A program made the translations under genes and the position numbers. Below are positions 7,346-13,897 of a DNA stretch of 15,607 bases, piece after piece. The stretch is from Bacillota bacterium. Its GTDB lineage: Bacteria > Bacillota > Clostridia > Acetivibrionales > DTU013. Position 1 is the first letter of the stretch. Every line of letters begins with the position of its first letter. The notes beneath the pieces are model-generated. The model had not been told where the DNA came from, did not search any database, and saw only the letters and a program-made list of their open reading frames with translations. The stretch covers positions 1-15,607 of the forward strand of contig JAEZLF010000116.1 of the NCBI GenBank assembly GCA_023435925.1, given 5' to 3'.

Positions 7346-7858
7346 CTATGCAAACAGCCATTCGGAAAAAATGACCTTGTATACAACATCTTCCGGTTTT
7401 TTCACACCCTCATTGAGCAAGGCATTAATCTGATCAATCAGCTCCGACTTCGCTTTATCCATCGCTTCAACATCTCTGACCTCATCAATGGTTTTGTTTA
7501 GAAAAAACCGTATGACCAGCTCCTGGATCTCATCCTTATATGCAGTAACAACTGCCGTAACATCGGTTTTCTTGTTCTCCTTCAGCTGTTTATGGCAATC
7601 CAGCGTTACTTTCACCTGAATAACAGAAAGCTTACCATCGGGACTTTTGAGATTAAATTGCCCATTTTGTTCAAACAACGCAATCGTGATTCGGTCTTCC
7701 TTTTTAGGAATCTCTTTGGTAGTTTCCTCCACAGAAGTCTTTTCTGCGTTATCTGAAGAGCCTTGTATGATAAACATATACCCCGCAAGAACCGCCAATG
7801 AGAGTGCCAGAACCGCTATTATGACGATGAGAATGAAAAAAGTACTCTTTGACTCCAA
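7346..7858 (-). CDS. fliL: Flagellar basal body-associated protein FliL
   Basis: FliL is a single-pass membrane protein around the stators that supports motor output. The 170-residue product has a short cytoplasmic start (MESKS), one membrane helix (about 7-30, FILIVIIAVLALSLAVLAGY), a polar linker, and a periplasmic-type domain with the family pattern VIQVKVTLDC, an ELVIRFFLNKTIDEVRD stretch, a KSELIDQINALL stretch and VYKVIFSEWLFA at the end. The start is TTG 7858, preceded by GAGGGGG nine bases upstream near the flbD stop. It lies between flbD and fliM, the canonical order. Confidence 0.93.
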   Translation of the reverse strand: MESKSTFFILIVIIAVLALSLAVLAGYMFIIQGSSDNAEKTSVEETTKEIPKKEDRITIALFEQNGQFNLKSPDGKLSVIQVKVTLDCHKQLKENKKTDVTAVVTAYKDEIQELVIRFFLNKTIDEVRDVEAMDKAKSELIDQINALLNEGVKKPEDVVYKVIFSEWLFA

Positions 7859-7872
7859 AATTCAAGCCCCCT

Positions 7873-8076
7873 CTATCCTTTGTATCTATTTGCGTAAATC
7901 TGTATGCTGCCTTTGTATTCGATACATTTTGCTATCACTTCGTCTACAGATTCCTTGCAAAGAAATTTCTTTGTATCGCCAACTGAGATGACTGTGTCCG
8001 GTGTCGCCTCAATCGTTTCAATAAAGTCGCAATTCAGGACATACTCTGTTCCGTTTAGCCTAGTTAGCTTAATCAT
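7873..8076 (-). CDS. flbD: Flagellar protein FlbD / SwrD family
   Basis: This 67-residue cytoplasmic protein begins MIKLTRLNGTEYVLNCDFIE, the FlbD-family opening, and continues TPDTVISVGDTKKFLCKES. The position between flgE and fliL matches B. subtilis swrD (ylzI), whose product increases flagellar motor power through the stators. Despite the shared name it is unrelated to the Caulobacter NtrC-like FlbD regulator. ATG 8076 has GAGGTG eight bases upstream. It is followed by fliL after 14 bases, while the upstream gap to flgE is 103 bases and contains a strong hairpin. Confidence 0.92.
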   Translation of the reverse strand: MIKLTRLNGTEYVLNCDFIETIEATPDTVISVGDTKKFLCKESVDEVIAKCIEYKGSIQIYANRYKG

Positions 8077-8145
8077 AATGTTTTCACCTCAAAAACTCAA
8101 TAGATAATTTTATTCTTCGACTAGTTTCGCCTGTCTTTTATTTTA

Positions 8146-8170
8146 TTCCGGGGGCTTAACACCCCCGGAA
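8146..8170. repeat. Perfect 9-bp G+C-rich hairpin after flgE
   Basis: Arms TTCCGGGGG (8146-8154) and CCCCCGGAA (8162-8170) pair perfectly around a 7-base loop, starting ten bases after the flgE stop. On the transcribed (minus) strand the hairpin is followed by TAAAATAAAA, not a U-run, so it does not look like an efficient intrinsic terminator. It may protect the 3' end of a processed flgE message or partly attenuate transcription of flbD and downstream genes. Confidence 0.7.
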
Positions 8171-8179
8171 GCATTACTG

Positions 8180-9499
8180 TTATCTCTTCAGGTTCACAAG
8201 CTCCTGCAGCATTTCGTCCGAGGTTGTAATAATACGGCTGTTGGCTTGGAAACCTCTCTGCGTGATGATCATGTCCGTAAATTCCTTGGACAGATCCACA
8301 TTGGACATCTCAAGTGTTCCGGGATTCAGCGTACCAACGCCGTTGGAGCCCGCCTTTACCGCCTTGTATTCTCCCGAGTTGGTAGTAGGAATGTACAGAT
8401 TGTTGCCTACCTTCTGGAGGCCGGCCGGATTCTCAAATCCGGAAATCGCCATCAGTCCCAATGACTGCTGCTGTCCGTTATCGTAAATGCCGGTAATGAT
8501 ACCGTCCGAACCGATGCTGAAGGTCACCAGGCTGCCCGATGTGTACCCGTCTACGCTCTTGGGCTTAACGGAGTTATCAGTGGCGAATGAAGTAATTTTT
8601 GATAAATCAACATTCATAGTAAATGGTCCAGTTCCGACGCTGGCAGCAGGTGTAACAGTTATAGCAACTGGGGATGGTGTAGTACCTGTAAGCACGCCAT
8701 CTGCATTAAAGGTCAATACAACAGATGCCGCCGGTGTAACTCCCGTTCCTGAAGAAGGAACGAATGTGCAGTTCCATGTAGAACCTGTTGCTGTTGCAGA
8801 AGCTTTTTGAAACTCAAGGCTTACTTTGTAATCATTTCCCAGTTTATCATAAATAGTCATTGGCATCGAGAACTTTTCTGATACTCCCGGAGGTGTTAAT
8901 GCCGCAGCGGTTGTCGGATCTAAGTATGAAGCATCCAGATTACCCGATAGTTCTGCAGTAGATGTTGCCTTTGCCGCAATAATCCGTTTATTCCTGTAAT
9001 CATCAGAGTACAAATTAATGGGCTCGATGGGTACTTCTGTGTCAAACTCACCGCTGCCATCGTTCTTCAGCGCCTGCCAGCCGTACACGTTCAGCCCGCT
9101 GCCTGTCACCAGGTTGCCCAGCTTGTCTATGCCGAAGTTGCCTGCTCTTGTAAATTTAAAGGTATCCGTAATTCCACCCTTGCAAATAAAGAAGCCTTCG
9201 CCTTCGATAGCCATATCGGTTGGGTTGTCGGTCCTCTCCAGACTGCCTCGGGTCATGATGGTGTCCATGGCTCCAACACCAAGTCCAAGTCCGATCTGCT
9301 TCGGATTGGTTCCGCCTCTTCCTGTGGCAGAATCAGGCGCGCTGGCGCCCTGCAAGGTCTGGCTGAAAATTTCCTGGAAGGTAACCCTTCCTGATTTAAA
9401 GCCGACTGTGTTTACATTGGCTATGTTATTACCTATTACGTCCATTCTTGTCTGGTGCGCCCTAAGTCCCGACACACCGGAAAACATTGATCTCATCAT
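8180..9499 (-). CDS. flgE: Flagellar hook protein FlgE
   Basis: FlgE polymerises into the hook that joins rod and filament. The 439-residue protein has the conserved N-terminal axial segment (SMFSGVSGLRAHQTRMDVIG, then NNIANVNTVGFKSGR) and the C-terminal axial segment (GTLEMSNVDLSKEFTDMIIT, then QRGFQANSRIITTSDEMLQE). The outer domains include DNPTDMAIEGEGFF and a Thr/Ala/Pro/Gly-rich variable part at about 230-295, in which VTPAASV occurs twice. ATG 9499 and ATG 9496 are adjacent. The AGGAGG at 9513-9518 is 13-16 bases upstream, longer than usual, and no alternative start codon lies nearer in frame. The 107-base leader is rich in hairpins. Confidence 0.97.
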   Translation of the reverse strand: MMRSMFSGVSGLRAHQTRMDVIGNNIANVNTVGFKSGRVTFQEIFSQTLQGASAPDSATGRGGTNPKQIGLGLGVGAMDTIMTRGSLERTDNPTDMAIEGEGFFICKGGITDTFKFTRAGNFGIDKLGNLVTGSGLNVYGWQALKNDGSGEFDTEVPIEPINLYSDDYRNKRIIAAKATSTAELSGNLDASYLDPTTAAALTPPGVSEKFSMPMTIYDKLGNDYKVSLEFQKASATATGSTWNCTFVPSSGTGVTPAASVVLTFNADGVLTGTTPSPVAITVTPAASVGTGPFTMNVDLSKITSFATDNSVKPKSVDGYTSGSLVTFSIGSDGIITGIYDNGQQQSLGLMAISGFENPAGLQKVGNNLYIPTTNSGEYKAVKAGSNGVGTLNPGTLEMSNVDLSKEFTDMIITQRGFQANSRIITTSDEMLQELVNLKR

Positions 9500-9606
9500 A
9501 GTTGATGGTCGACCTCCTTCTGATTTTCAGAACGGCATTTCCGTCCTGTTGTGCTGCATCCCGTCCGTCATTCAGGGATGCTCAGCCTCCCGAAAGGGTC
9601 CGGCTG
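9500..9606 (-). other. Structured flgE leader with three consecutive hairpins
   Basis: In order of transcription: hairpin 1 at 9583-9606 (CAGCC/GGCTG plus an inner CCC/GGG), hairpin 2 at 9556-9581 (GCATCCC/GGGATGC, 12-base loop) and hairpin 3 at 9529-9547 (seven pairs including one G-U, 5-base loop). The AGGAGG at 9513-9518 follows. The stretch is visibly richer in G+C than most intergenic sequence here. No small reading frame is convincing. It does not match a riboswitch class I recognise; I specifically do not see the c-di-GMP-I core. It could be a leader structure or a dispersed palindromic repeat. Confidence 0.5.
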
Positions 9607-10017
9607 TTATACGATTACTGCTCCGTCAATATTGGTAAAAACATTTTCCTTCAGTTCATTACTGTTTGCCGCTGTGATGACCGTTCTGTTCCTGACATTC
9701 ACCACAAAGGCCAGATTGTCCATCAGTACCAGTGAATCCTTTACTCCCTTGGACTCCGCCTTTGCCACAGCCTCCTTCATCTTGTCCTTCTGAGCCTGTG
9801 TCAGGCTGATATTCCTGGATTGAAGCCTGAGCTCCGCATGCTTTGAGAATTTAATCTCACTTTTTTCATCCAGCTTCTGATTCAGTATGCTTTCAAATCC
9901 ACCTGCTGGAATATCCGTTCTCCTGTTCAGATTGCCCGCAGGAATCCCCGAAGTTACCGATGGTCTGTTGGTGATAATGGGTCTGTTCAGCCTGTTACCC
10001 GAACCGTCAATTACCAT
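9607..10017 (-). CDS. Small flagellar operon protein, TIGR02530 type
   Basis: Conserved protein of unassigned biochemical role found between flgD and flgE in many Firmicutes flagellar operons. From ATG 10017 it is 136 residues: a variable polar N terminus with NRLNRPIITNRPS, then a conserved part with EIKFSKHAELRLQSRNISLT, a KMKEAVAKAESKGVKDSLVL stretch, FVVNVRNRTVITA and a C-terminal LKENVFTNIDGAVIV. There is no signal peptide or membrane segment, so it is probably cytoplasmic. A longer frame to GTG 10050 exists, with GTG 10026 and TTG 10023 also possible; ATG 10017 is chosen, with a weak AGGA upstream. It overlaps flgD by 11 bases. A role in hook assembly is suggested only by context. Confidence 0.88.
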   Translation of the reverse strand: MVIDGSGNRLNRPIITNRPSVTSGIPAGNLNRRTDIPAGGFESILNQKLDEKSEIKFSKHAELRLQSRNISLTQAQKDKMKEAVAKAESKGVKDSLVLMDNLAFVVNVRNRTVITAANSNELKENVFTNIDGAVIV

Positions 10018-10921
10018 CTTCAACACCGTCCTGTTCTGCTGTTCCTTCACTTGATGCCGCTCCGTTTTCCTCTGGAGCTTTTACAGCTGCTTTCGTGATG
10101 TTGGTGATGCTTTCAAGGGGAACATGTACACCATTCAAAACTGCGGTAATCTTATTGTTGGATGTGATATTCAGCTTGGCAATGGTTGCTGAAACAGGAA
10201 CATACTTGCCTGTATTGCTATCCTTTATGATAAGGTCAATTTCCTCACCTTTCTCATATGCAGCCTGCAGCGTACTCTTCACATATTCAATATCCGTTGT
10301 CTGAACAGCCAGATTCAGTCCTGAGATCTCTACACTGACATTGTCCATTACTGCGTAGTCCTCGTAAATACCCTTTTGCAGTGATCTCACATCGCCGTTA
10401 ACCTTGATCATGTCTCCATCCTTGGGGTTATACACAATTCCGTTGACATTAAAGCCGATCAGGCTTGTATAGGCCGACAGATTACTGCTAAAGGAGTCTT
10501 CACTGTCAGCAACGTCCACAATATCATCCACCAGCACATCCTTCCCATTAATCACTGCGTAGTACTTACCGGAAATCAGCCGGATGCCTGCCACATCCCC
10601 AGATACTTCTGATATACTACCTGATGTTTCGTCTGCTACATAAGCCGTAACGTTCTTTCCGATCAGTGAGAAGGCCTTTGTCGCAGAAAAGCTGGTGTTG
10701 AGATTCTGCATTTGCTCCAGCGCGCTGAACTGTGCCATTTGTCCGATGAATTCCTTGTCATCTGTGGGATTCAGCGGGTCCTGATATTTCAGCTGGGTTA
10801 CAAGAAGATTCAGAAAATCATCCTTGCCAAGCGCTCCGGTGTTCCTTGCTCCAGTACCGGCTGCGGTTTCGTCTATGATCTGTTGTATCGTTTTTTGTGA
10901 GTTAACTGTTATATTACTCAT
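10007..10921 (-). CDS. flgD: Flagellar hook cap/assembly protein FlgD, extended
   Basis: FlgD forms the temporary cap on which FlgE polymerises. The N-terminal hook-cap domain is clear: LGKDDFLNLLVTQLKYQDPL (31-50), then NPTDDKEFIGQMAQFSALEQ (51-70) and an LIGKNV motif at 86-91. After that the protein is longer than usual (304 residues against roughly 140-230 in many homologs). It has beta-rich segments with SLIG-x-NV repeated at 85-91 and 153-159, and a related strand pattern near 245-275. The tail is Glu/Gly/Ala-rich. ATG 10921 has AGGAGG eight bases upstream, overlapping the fliK TAG stop; the in-frame GTG at 10930 lies inside that site. The 3' end overlaps the next gene by 11 bases. Confidence 0.94.
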   Translation of the reverse strand: MSNITVNSQKTIQQIIDETAAGTGARNTGALGKDDFLNLLVTQLKYQDPLNPTDDKEFIGQMAQFSALEQMQNLNTSFSATKAFSLIGKNVTAYVADETSGSISEVSGDVAGIRLISGKYYAVINGKDVLVDDIVDVADSEDSFSSNLSAYTSLIGFNVNGIVYNPKDGDMIKVNGDVRSLQKGIYEDYAVMDNVSVEISGLNLAVQTTDIEYVKSTLQAAYEKGEEIDLIIKDSNTGKYVPVSATIAKLNITSNNKITAVLNGVHVPLESITNITKAAVKAPEENGAASSEGTAEQDGVEDGN

Positions 10922-10933
10922 TTCATTCACCTC

Positions 10934-12514
10934 CTATGCCGTAAGATTGATTGTACTGCTTTCCCACTGATATGGGCTGCTGGTTGCCGCCGACTCCATC
11001 ATATCTACCAGACTGCCTTCGATACCTGATGTCCTGTAGGCTGTCCCGTTAAGGCCCCGGCTTCTGACCTGTTCCTGCTGATACCGGTTGTCTGACGGTC
11101 TCTCGGAATCCTGCCTGACTGAAACACTAAAGCCCTGTACATTCATGCCCTGCCTTTCCAATGAGTCCTTTAGCAGCTGCATGTTCGTTTCGAGAACCTG
11201 TTTTACCTGCTGGCTTTCTGCAATGAATTTCGCCATGACGATACCGTTTTCGGTTACGACCTTCAGAGAAATCTTGCCCAGACTGTCCGGCTTAAGCTCC
11301 ATCACCATTTCAGACTTTTCAGAAGTCAGAATGATCTTGGCATTTTCAACCACCTGGCTGACAATCTCTCTTGCTGTTATGGGAGTGCTCACCTCTGCCA
11401 TCTTTGCAGGCCCCACACTGCTCACCTGCTCCTGCTGTGCTACCGCAAATGCTGAAAGCTGTGGGTTCTGATCCGCTGCTGTCAATGGCTGCTGAACTCC
11501 GGCGGTATTGTCTGCTTTGGTACCTGCTTCACGTCCGCTTCTCTCATTTTCTCCCGATGATGTCTCTTCATTGGTCTGGACTGCTGTGACACTCTGTTCC
11601 GACGATTCTCCGACAGTAATATCTGCTGATTGTCCAATCATTTCCTGGGCCTTCATCATACTTTTCGATGAAAGGGATTGTATCATTTGCTTCAGCTCCG
11701 CCTCAGCACCACTTTGATCTGCATCCCAATGAACGGTTATTTCGTCCAGCTTACTCTTTATCAGGCTTTTCAGCTCTTCCGTCAGCTTGTCCGTCAAAGA
11801 CAGGTCTGACTGCGCTTCCTGCGAAGTTCCTGCTGTTGAGACAACTTCTGCTGTCTTCACACCTTCAAGGATTTGCTGATTACCATCCGTATTCGATTCC
11901 ATCATTGTACGGTTATCCATTGACTCATCCATGATTTCCAGTATTTTGCCAAGAGCTGCTTCCTGTTTCATGTTGAGTCCAAACGCTTCTGATAATAGGG
12001 ACAAGACTTCTTTCATGTCATGTGCACCGGTAAGCGCTTCCAATTTCAGATCCGCATCCTTCAAAAGCTGCTTCAGTTCGTTAAGAGTTACACCCATCAA
12101 CTGGGCAAGAGTGCTTAACATCTGTTCGGCGGCACGCTTCTGCTTTACTGCGATTGTTTTGGCATCCTCCGCGTCCACATCCATGCTTTCATCCTTTTTG
12201 TTTCCATTGGTGACTTTCGCTTTTTGCCCCGAATCTGCAGCAGAAGCTCGTTTTGCCTCATGGAAGGACAGGTATTTGGATTCACGATCAGCCGCATCCG
12301 ACTTTAATTCCGCTTTTCTGCTTCCTTCATAGCTGCTGTAATTTGCACTGACCTTGTTCTGCTGTGCCGAACCGTTCATCCTGCTGCCAAGTATGTCTCT
12401 AAAAGCAGTGTCATCACTTTTGTCGCTTCTTTTAATGGTTTGAGCTTTCATCTGCATTAGGGTATCACCCTGATTTTTCTGAATGCTTCCGAGAAACAAT
12501 TCACTTAACGTCAT
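10934..12514 (-). CDS. fliK: Flagellar hook-length control protein FliK
   Basis: FliK is a secreted ruler that measures the hook and triggers the FlhB specificity switch. The 526-residue protein has a long polar, low-complexity N-terminal part rich in Ser, Ala, Gln, Lys and Glu, and a C-terminal hook-length domain (about 390-470) with SEMVMELKPDSLGKISLKVV, FIAESQQVKQVLETNMQLLK and LERQGMNVQGFSVSV. The tail is Gln/Ser-rich. The frame extends to TTG 12532, but that codon precedes an excellent ribosome binding site (AAAGGAGGTG) seven bases before ATG 12514, so ATG is the start. The stop TAG is embedded in the flgD ribosome binding site. Confidence 0.93.
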   Translation of the reverse strand: MTLSELFLGSIQKNQGDTLMQMKAQTIKRSDKSDDTAFRDILGSRMNGSAQQNKVSANYSSYEGSRKAELKSDAADRESKYLSFHEAKRASAADSGQKAKVTNGNKKDESMDVDAEDAKTIAVKQKRAAEQMLSTLAQLMGVTLNELKQLLKDADLKLEALTGAHDMKEVLSLLSEAFGLNMKQEAALGKILEIMDESMDNRTMMESNTDGNQQILEGVKTAEVVSTAGTSQEAQSDLSLTDKLTEELKSLIKSKLDEITVHWDADQSGAEAELKQMIQSLSSKSMMKAQEMIGQSADITVGESSEQSVTAVQTNEETSSGENERSGREAGTKADNTAGVQQPLTAADQNPQLSAFAVAQQEQVSSVGPAKMAEVSTPITAREIVSQVVENAKIILTSEKSEMVMELKPDSLGKISLKVVTENGIVMAKFIAESQQVKQVLETNMQLLKDSLERQGMNVQGFSVSVRQDSERPSDNRYQQEQVRSRGLNGTAYRTSGIEGSLVDMMESAATSSPYQWESSTINLTA

Positions 12515-12521
12515 CTTTTCA

Positions 12522-12527
12522 CCTCCT
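12522..12527 (-). promoter_or_regulatory. Ribosome binding site that sets the fliK ATG start
   Basis: AGGAGG within AAAGGAGGTG on the minus strand, seven bases before ATG 12514. This rules out the upstream in-frame TTG 12532, which lies before it. Confidence 0.8.
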
Positions 12528-12530
12528 TTC

Positions 12531-12546
12531 AATTTTAGCTAAAATT
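12531..12546. repeat. Perfect 16-bp palindrome before fliK
   Basis: AATTTTAGCTAAAATT reads identically on both strands and lies just upstream of the fliK ribosome binding site, in the gap after the ylxF/motE-like gene. It could be a protein-binding site or part of a weak A+U hairpin. The A+T-rich composition makes chance occurrence plausible. Confidence 0.5.
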
Positions 12547-12564
12547 TCTTTTTTGATCTTTATA

Positions 12565-13395
12565 TCAATTCTCCCGGTACAGTTCATTTAACTTTTCAGT
12601 TACCTTTGCCGCAAAAGCGGGAGTCATTGATTCCAATATAGCCGACGAGTTCTCCTTGCTCATAGCCTTCAACGTTTCCGCAGTCATTTCCATCTGGGAA
12701 TTGCCCAGTTCTTCAAAAATCTGTGCCGCCGCCGATTCATCCATTGCCGCATAGATTTGCGCAAATTTCTTGACGTTGGCGTTTACCTGCTGTTCTTTCA
12801 CAACTTCCACATAAATGCTTGCTGCATTTTCAGGATCCAGCTTTTCAAAATATGCGGAAAAAGCTTCCTGGTTCCCGGTGGCAATCAATTCATCCAGTTC
12901 TTTCTTCAGCGCATCGAGCTCCAGCTCCCTTTTGTCCAGCGCCGCTTCACGTTCCTTGCTTTTTAGAAGTTCTTCTTCGCTCTTTCTTAGGAGAGCGTCG
13001 TACTCATCTTTATACCCCATATATTCCGTAAGCTTGTCGTTTAATCCAGCAAGCTGGTTTTTTAATGCTTCGTTCTCTCTCCGGAATTCAACATACTTTT
13101 CCTCGATTTCTTTCGATGTCAAATTTTCAGGATCCAGCGGATCATACTTCTCCGGTGCTTTCGGAAGCGCATGCTTTGCCAGCGGTATATTTTGTATGGA
13201 CGAACGGTATCGCTCTGCAAGCCCATTGACATTGTTATGTATAATAAAATAAAAAACCCCTCCAAAAACAGCAACAATGATAAGGATGACGATAAACACC
13301 GTTATCATTGTAAATAAAGCGCTCTTATGGCTTTTGGCTTTGCTTTTGGATCCGGAGTTTTCAACAGTTGCCTTTCCAATAACTTTATTAGCCAT
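12565..13395 (-). CDS. YlxF/MotE-like membrane coiled-coil protein (MgtE N-domain-like C terminus)
   Basis: The position between fliJ and fliK matches ylxF of B. subtilis. The predicted 276-residue protein has a basic cytoplasmic start, one membrane helix at about 27-52 (FTMITVFIVILIIVAVFGGV), a long charged coiled coil at about 90-170 (RKSEEELLKSKEREAALDKR) and a C-terminal helical-repeat region resembling the MgtE N-terminal domain or FliG middle repeats (FEKLDPENAASIYVEVV, YAAMDESAAAQIFEELG, LKAMSKENSSAILESMTP). Related MotE/FlgX proteins in epsilonproteobacteria act on the MotA/MotB stators, so a stator-associated role is inferred. The frame extends to TTG 13401, but GGGAG at 13403-13407 is seven bases before ATG 13395. 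The gene starts two bases after the fliJ stop. Confidence 0.85.
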   Translation of the reverse strand: MANKVIGKATVENSGSKSKAKSHKSALFTMITVFIVILIIVAVFGGVFYFIIHNNVNGLAERYRSSIQNIPLAKHALPKAPEKYDPLDPENLTSKEIEEKYVEFRRENEALKNQLAGLNDKLTEYMGYKDEYDALLRKSEEELLKSKEREAALDKRELELDALKKELDELIATGNQEAFSAYFEKLDPENAASIYVEVVKEQQVNANVKKFAQIYAAMDESAAAQIFEELGNSQMEMTAETLKAMSKENSSAILESMTPAFAAKVTEKLNELYREN

Positions 13396-13397
13396 TC

Positions 13398-13847
13398 TCA
13401 ATCTCCCGGTCTACTCTCATTATGATTGTAGCTAACGATTTCATCATTTGTTTTTTGTTCCAGCTGCTTCTGTTCCAGAAGGTATTCTTCCTTCTTCTTT
13501 TCCTTCAATTTGTCAAGGATTTTTCTTTCTTTAACAGCTTTCACTAACTCTTCTCTTACTTTATCGACATTCTGTGCTTCACAGTTTACCCTTTCTTTTT
13601 GAAGCTTGATTTTTACAGTGAGTAACGAGCGGTAATTGTTATATTCAATGAGCTTTTTAACTGTTGCTTTTTTCGTTTTTTCATTAAATTCCGTGTCAAG
13701 ATCATTTAATGCATTTTCAAGTACCACAAGCTTTCGTTTCTCCGTTTCAAGCTTCTGGATTGCTTTACCCAGCTCATTTTTAAGGTTGTTTTCCTGCTGT
13801 GTTTTTACATTTAGTACCGCCTGAAGTCTGAAATTAAATTTTGCCAT
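13398..13847 (-). CDS. fliJ: Flagellar export protein FliJ
   Basis: FliJ is the coiled-coil stalk-like subunit of the FliH/FliI/FliJ export ATPase; it resembles the gamma subunit of F-type ATPases and contacts FlhA. The 149-residue length is standard. The N terminus KFNFRLQAVLNVKTQQENNL is the typical FliJ opening, and the rest is one continuous charged helix pattern rich in Lys, Glu and Leu (AIQKLETEKRKLVVLENAL). ATG 13847 has GAGGTG about nine bases upstream. It follows fliI by 50 bases and nearly abuts the ylxF/motE-like gene. Confidence 0.93.
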   Translation of the reverse strand: MAKFNFRLQAVLNVKTQQENNLKNELGKAIQKLETEKRKLVVLENALNDLDTEFNEKTKKATVKKLIEYNNYRSLLTVKIKLQKERVNCEAQNVDKVREELVKAVKERKILDKLKEKKKEEYLLEQKQLEQKTNDEIVSYNHNESRPGD

Positions 13848-13897
13848 CTATCGATACACCTCTGCCCGTCCGGTAAGGAAGTTAACAGCTTCCGGCC

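Noticed and set aside
8146..8170. Rho-independent terminator after flgE
   Set aside because: The stem is strong, but the transcribed strand continues with TAAAATAAAA instead of a U-run, and the operon plainly continues.
9500..9606. c-di-GMP-I riboswitch upstream of flgE
   Set aside because: The region is hairpin-rich, but the conserved GEMM core and tetraloop-receptor arrangement are not visible.
9018..9638. 206-codon plus-strand frame opposite flgE and its leader
   Set aside because: Antisense shadow of the conserved FlgE N terminus, with composition typical of a reverse-complement frame.
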